This document shows, in pieces, positions 5,854 to 6,192 of a stretch of DNA of 6,192 nucleotides. The stretch comes from JAGOUU01 sp964387745 (GTDB taxonomy: Bacteria; Pseudomonadota; Gammaproteobacteria; JAGOUU01). Position numbers and translations under genes: made by a program. How positions within the stretch are numbered: position 1 is the first letter of the stretch; every line of letters begins with the position of its first letter. The stretch spans positions 1 to 6,192 of the forward strand of contig CAYLXL010000067.1 in assembly GCA_964387745.1 (NCBI GenBank), given 5' to 3'. The notes under the pieces are model-generated. The model saw only the letters and a program-made list of their open reading frames with translations. It ran no database searches and was not told where the DNA came from.

Positions 5854-6192
5854 TTAACTCCATATCCAGTAAGGTATCTTTATTATAATACGGATGGCAT
5901 CGATCAGGTTAAATCCATATTCTTTGCCATGATAAATAGTGTTGATCGGAATCTCGACGTATTTTATTTTACTTTTTGCGATTCTTACAGCTATTTCTGT
6001 CTCGACCTCGTAACCGCTACTATGCCATAGGAGCTTTTTGTAAGTATTCTTGGTCATAGCTTTAAAACCACTTGGGACATCAGAGATATAACGGCCAAAA
6101 AGAACGTTGATTAAAACAGAAGTAAATCTGTTGCCTAGTAACCGGGTCAGGGGCATCCGACTATCCATCGCTCTAACTCCTAAAACAATCTG
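5854..6192 (-). CDS. C-terminal part of a DPM1-like family 2 glycosyltransferase (polyprenyl-phosphate sugar synthase type)
   Basis: The frame is open from the window edge to TAA at 5856-5854 (112 codons), so the N-terminal catalytic half lies outside. An internal ATG at 6168 is not the start, because the eight codons before it (Q-I-V-L-G-V-R-A) belong to the family's conserved G-x-R strand. The order of blocks is that of dolichyl/undecaprenyl-phosphate mannosyl- or glucosyltransferases: LGVR (fragment residues 4-7), a PLTRLLGN helix (14-21), YISDVPSGFKA (35-45, the D-x-x-S-G-F motif), GYEVETEIAVR, then YVEIPI near the end. There is no membrane hairpin after the catalytic domain, so membrane association probably depends on a partner, and the DUF2304 gene follows. 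The enzyme would load a sugar from a nucleotide donor onto polyprenyl phosphate at the inner face of the membrane, supplying the GT-C-like proteins encoded downstream. Which sugar is used cannot be told. Confidence 0.88.
   Translation of the reverse strand, partial: QIVLGVRAMDSRMPLTRLLGNRFTSVLINVLFGRYISDVPSGFKAMTKNTYKKLLWHSSGYEVETEIAVRIAKSKIKYVEIPINTIYHGKEYGFNLIDAIRIIIKIPYWIWS
5858..5861 (-). promoter_or_regulatory. Shine-Dalgarno site that decides the DUF2304 start
   Basis: GGAG on the minus strand lies 9 bases before ATG 5848-5846, within the last codons of the upstream glycosyltransferase. It overlaps the earlier in-frame ATG (5863-5861), so it can serve only the inner start. Confidence 0.6.

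Noticed and set aside
6166..6168. ATG at 6168 as the start of the DPM1-like gene
   Set aside because: The frame is open upstream to the window edge, and the preceding residues belong to a conserved strand of the family, so this is an internal methionine.

Overview
The window is a slice of one densely packed operon for building surface polysaccharide or glycoprotein sugars. Everything is read from the minus strand, so transcription runs from high to low coordinates. The lengths, AT-leaning composition and gene mix (a DPM1-type glycosyltransferase with a DUF2304 partner, DUF2079, and orphan many-pass membrane proteins) fit a small-genome bacterium such as a candidate-phyla-radiation (Patescibacteria/Saccharibacteria-like) member. 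That placement is inference from gene style, not from a marker gene. A 10-N gap shows this is an assembled scaffold, probably metagenomic. Three genes end in TGA immediately at the start of the next gene, so TGA appears to be an ordinary stop here, which argues against the lineages that recode TGA as glycine.

In order of transcription the layout is: (1) the C-terminal 112 codons of a polyprenyl-phosphate-sugar synthase-like family 2 glycosyltransferase (5854-6192, cut by the window edge); (2) a small three-pass DUF2304 protein (5528-5848); (3) a complete cytosolic family 2 glycosyltransferase (4750-5526); (4) a DUF2079 many-pass membrane protein, probably GT-C-like (3347-4726); (5) a GDP-L-fucose-synthase-like SDR enzyme interrupted by the N gap (2385-3344); (6) an unrecognised five-pass membrane protein with a soluble C-terminal domain (1435-2388); (7) a second many-pass GT-C-like protein (143-1438); and (8) the first 52 codons of another protein, perhaps a GT4-type glycosyltransferase (1-156, cut by the window edge). 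Neighbours overlap by 4-14 bases or are separated by at most 23. I see no promoter, terminator, RNA gene, CRISPR array or mobile element, and no stretch over 300 bases lacks a gene.

A coherent working model is as follows. The DPM1-like enzyme with its DUF2304 partner charges or delivers polyprenyl-phosphate sugars. The SDR enzyme makes a modified nucleotide sugar. The GT2 (and perhaps the GT4) enzyme adds residues on the cytosolic side. The DUF2079 and 431-residue membrane proteins use lipid-phosphate sugars on the outer face of the membrane. The main points for a second look are an internal duplication in the 317-residue membrane protein, its possible partnership with the following GT-C-like protein, and evidence that the N gap contains no missing sequence.
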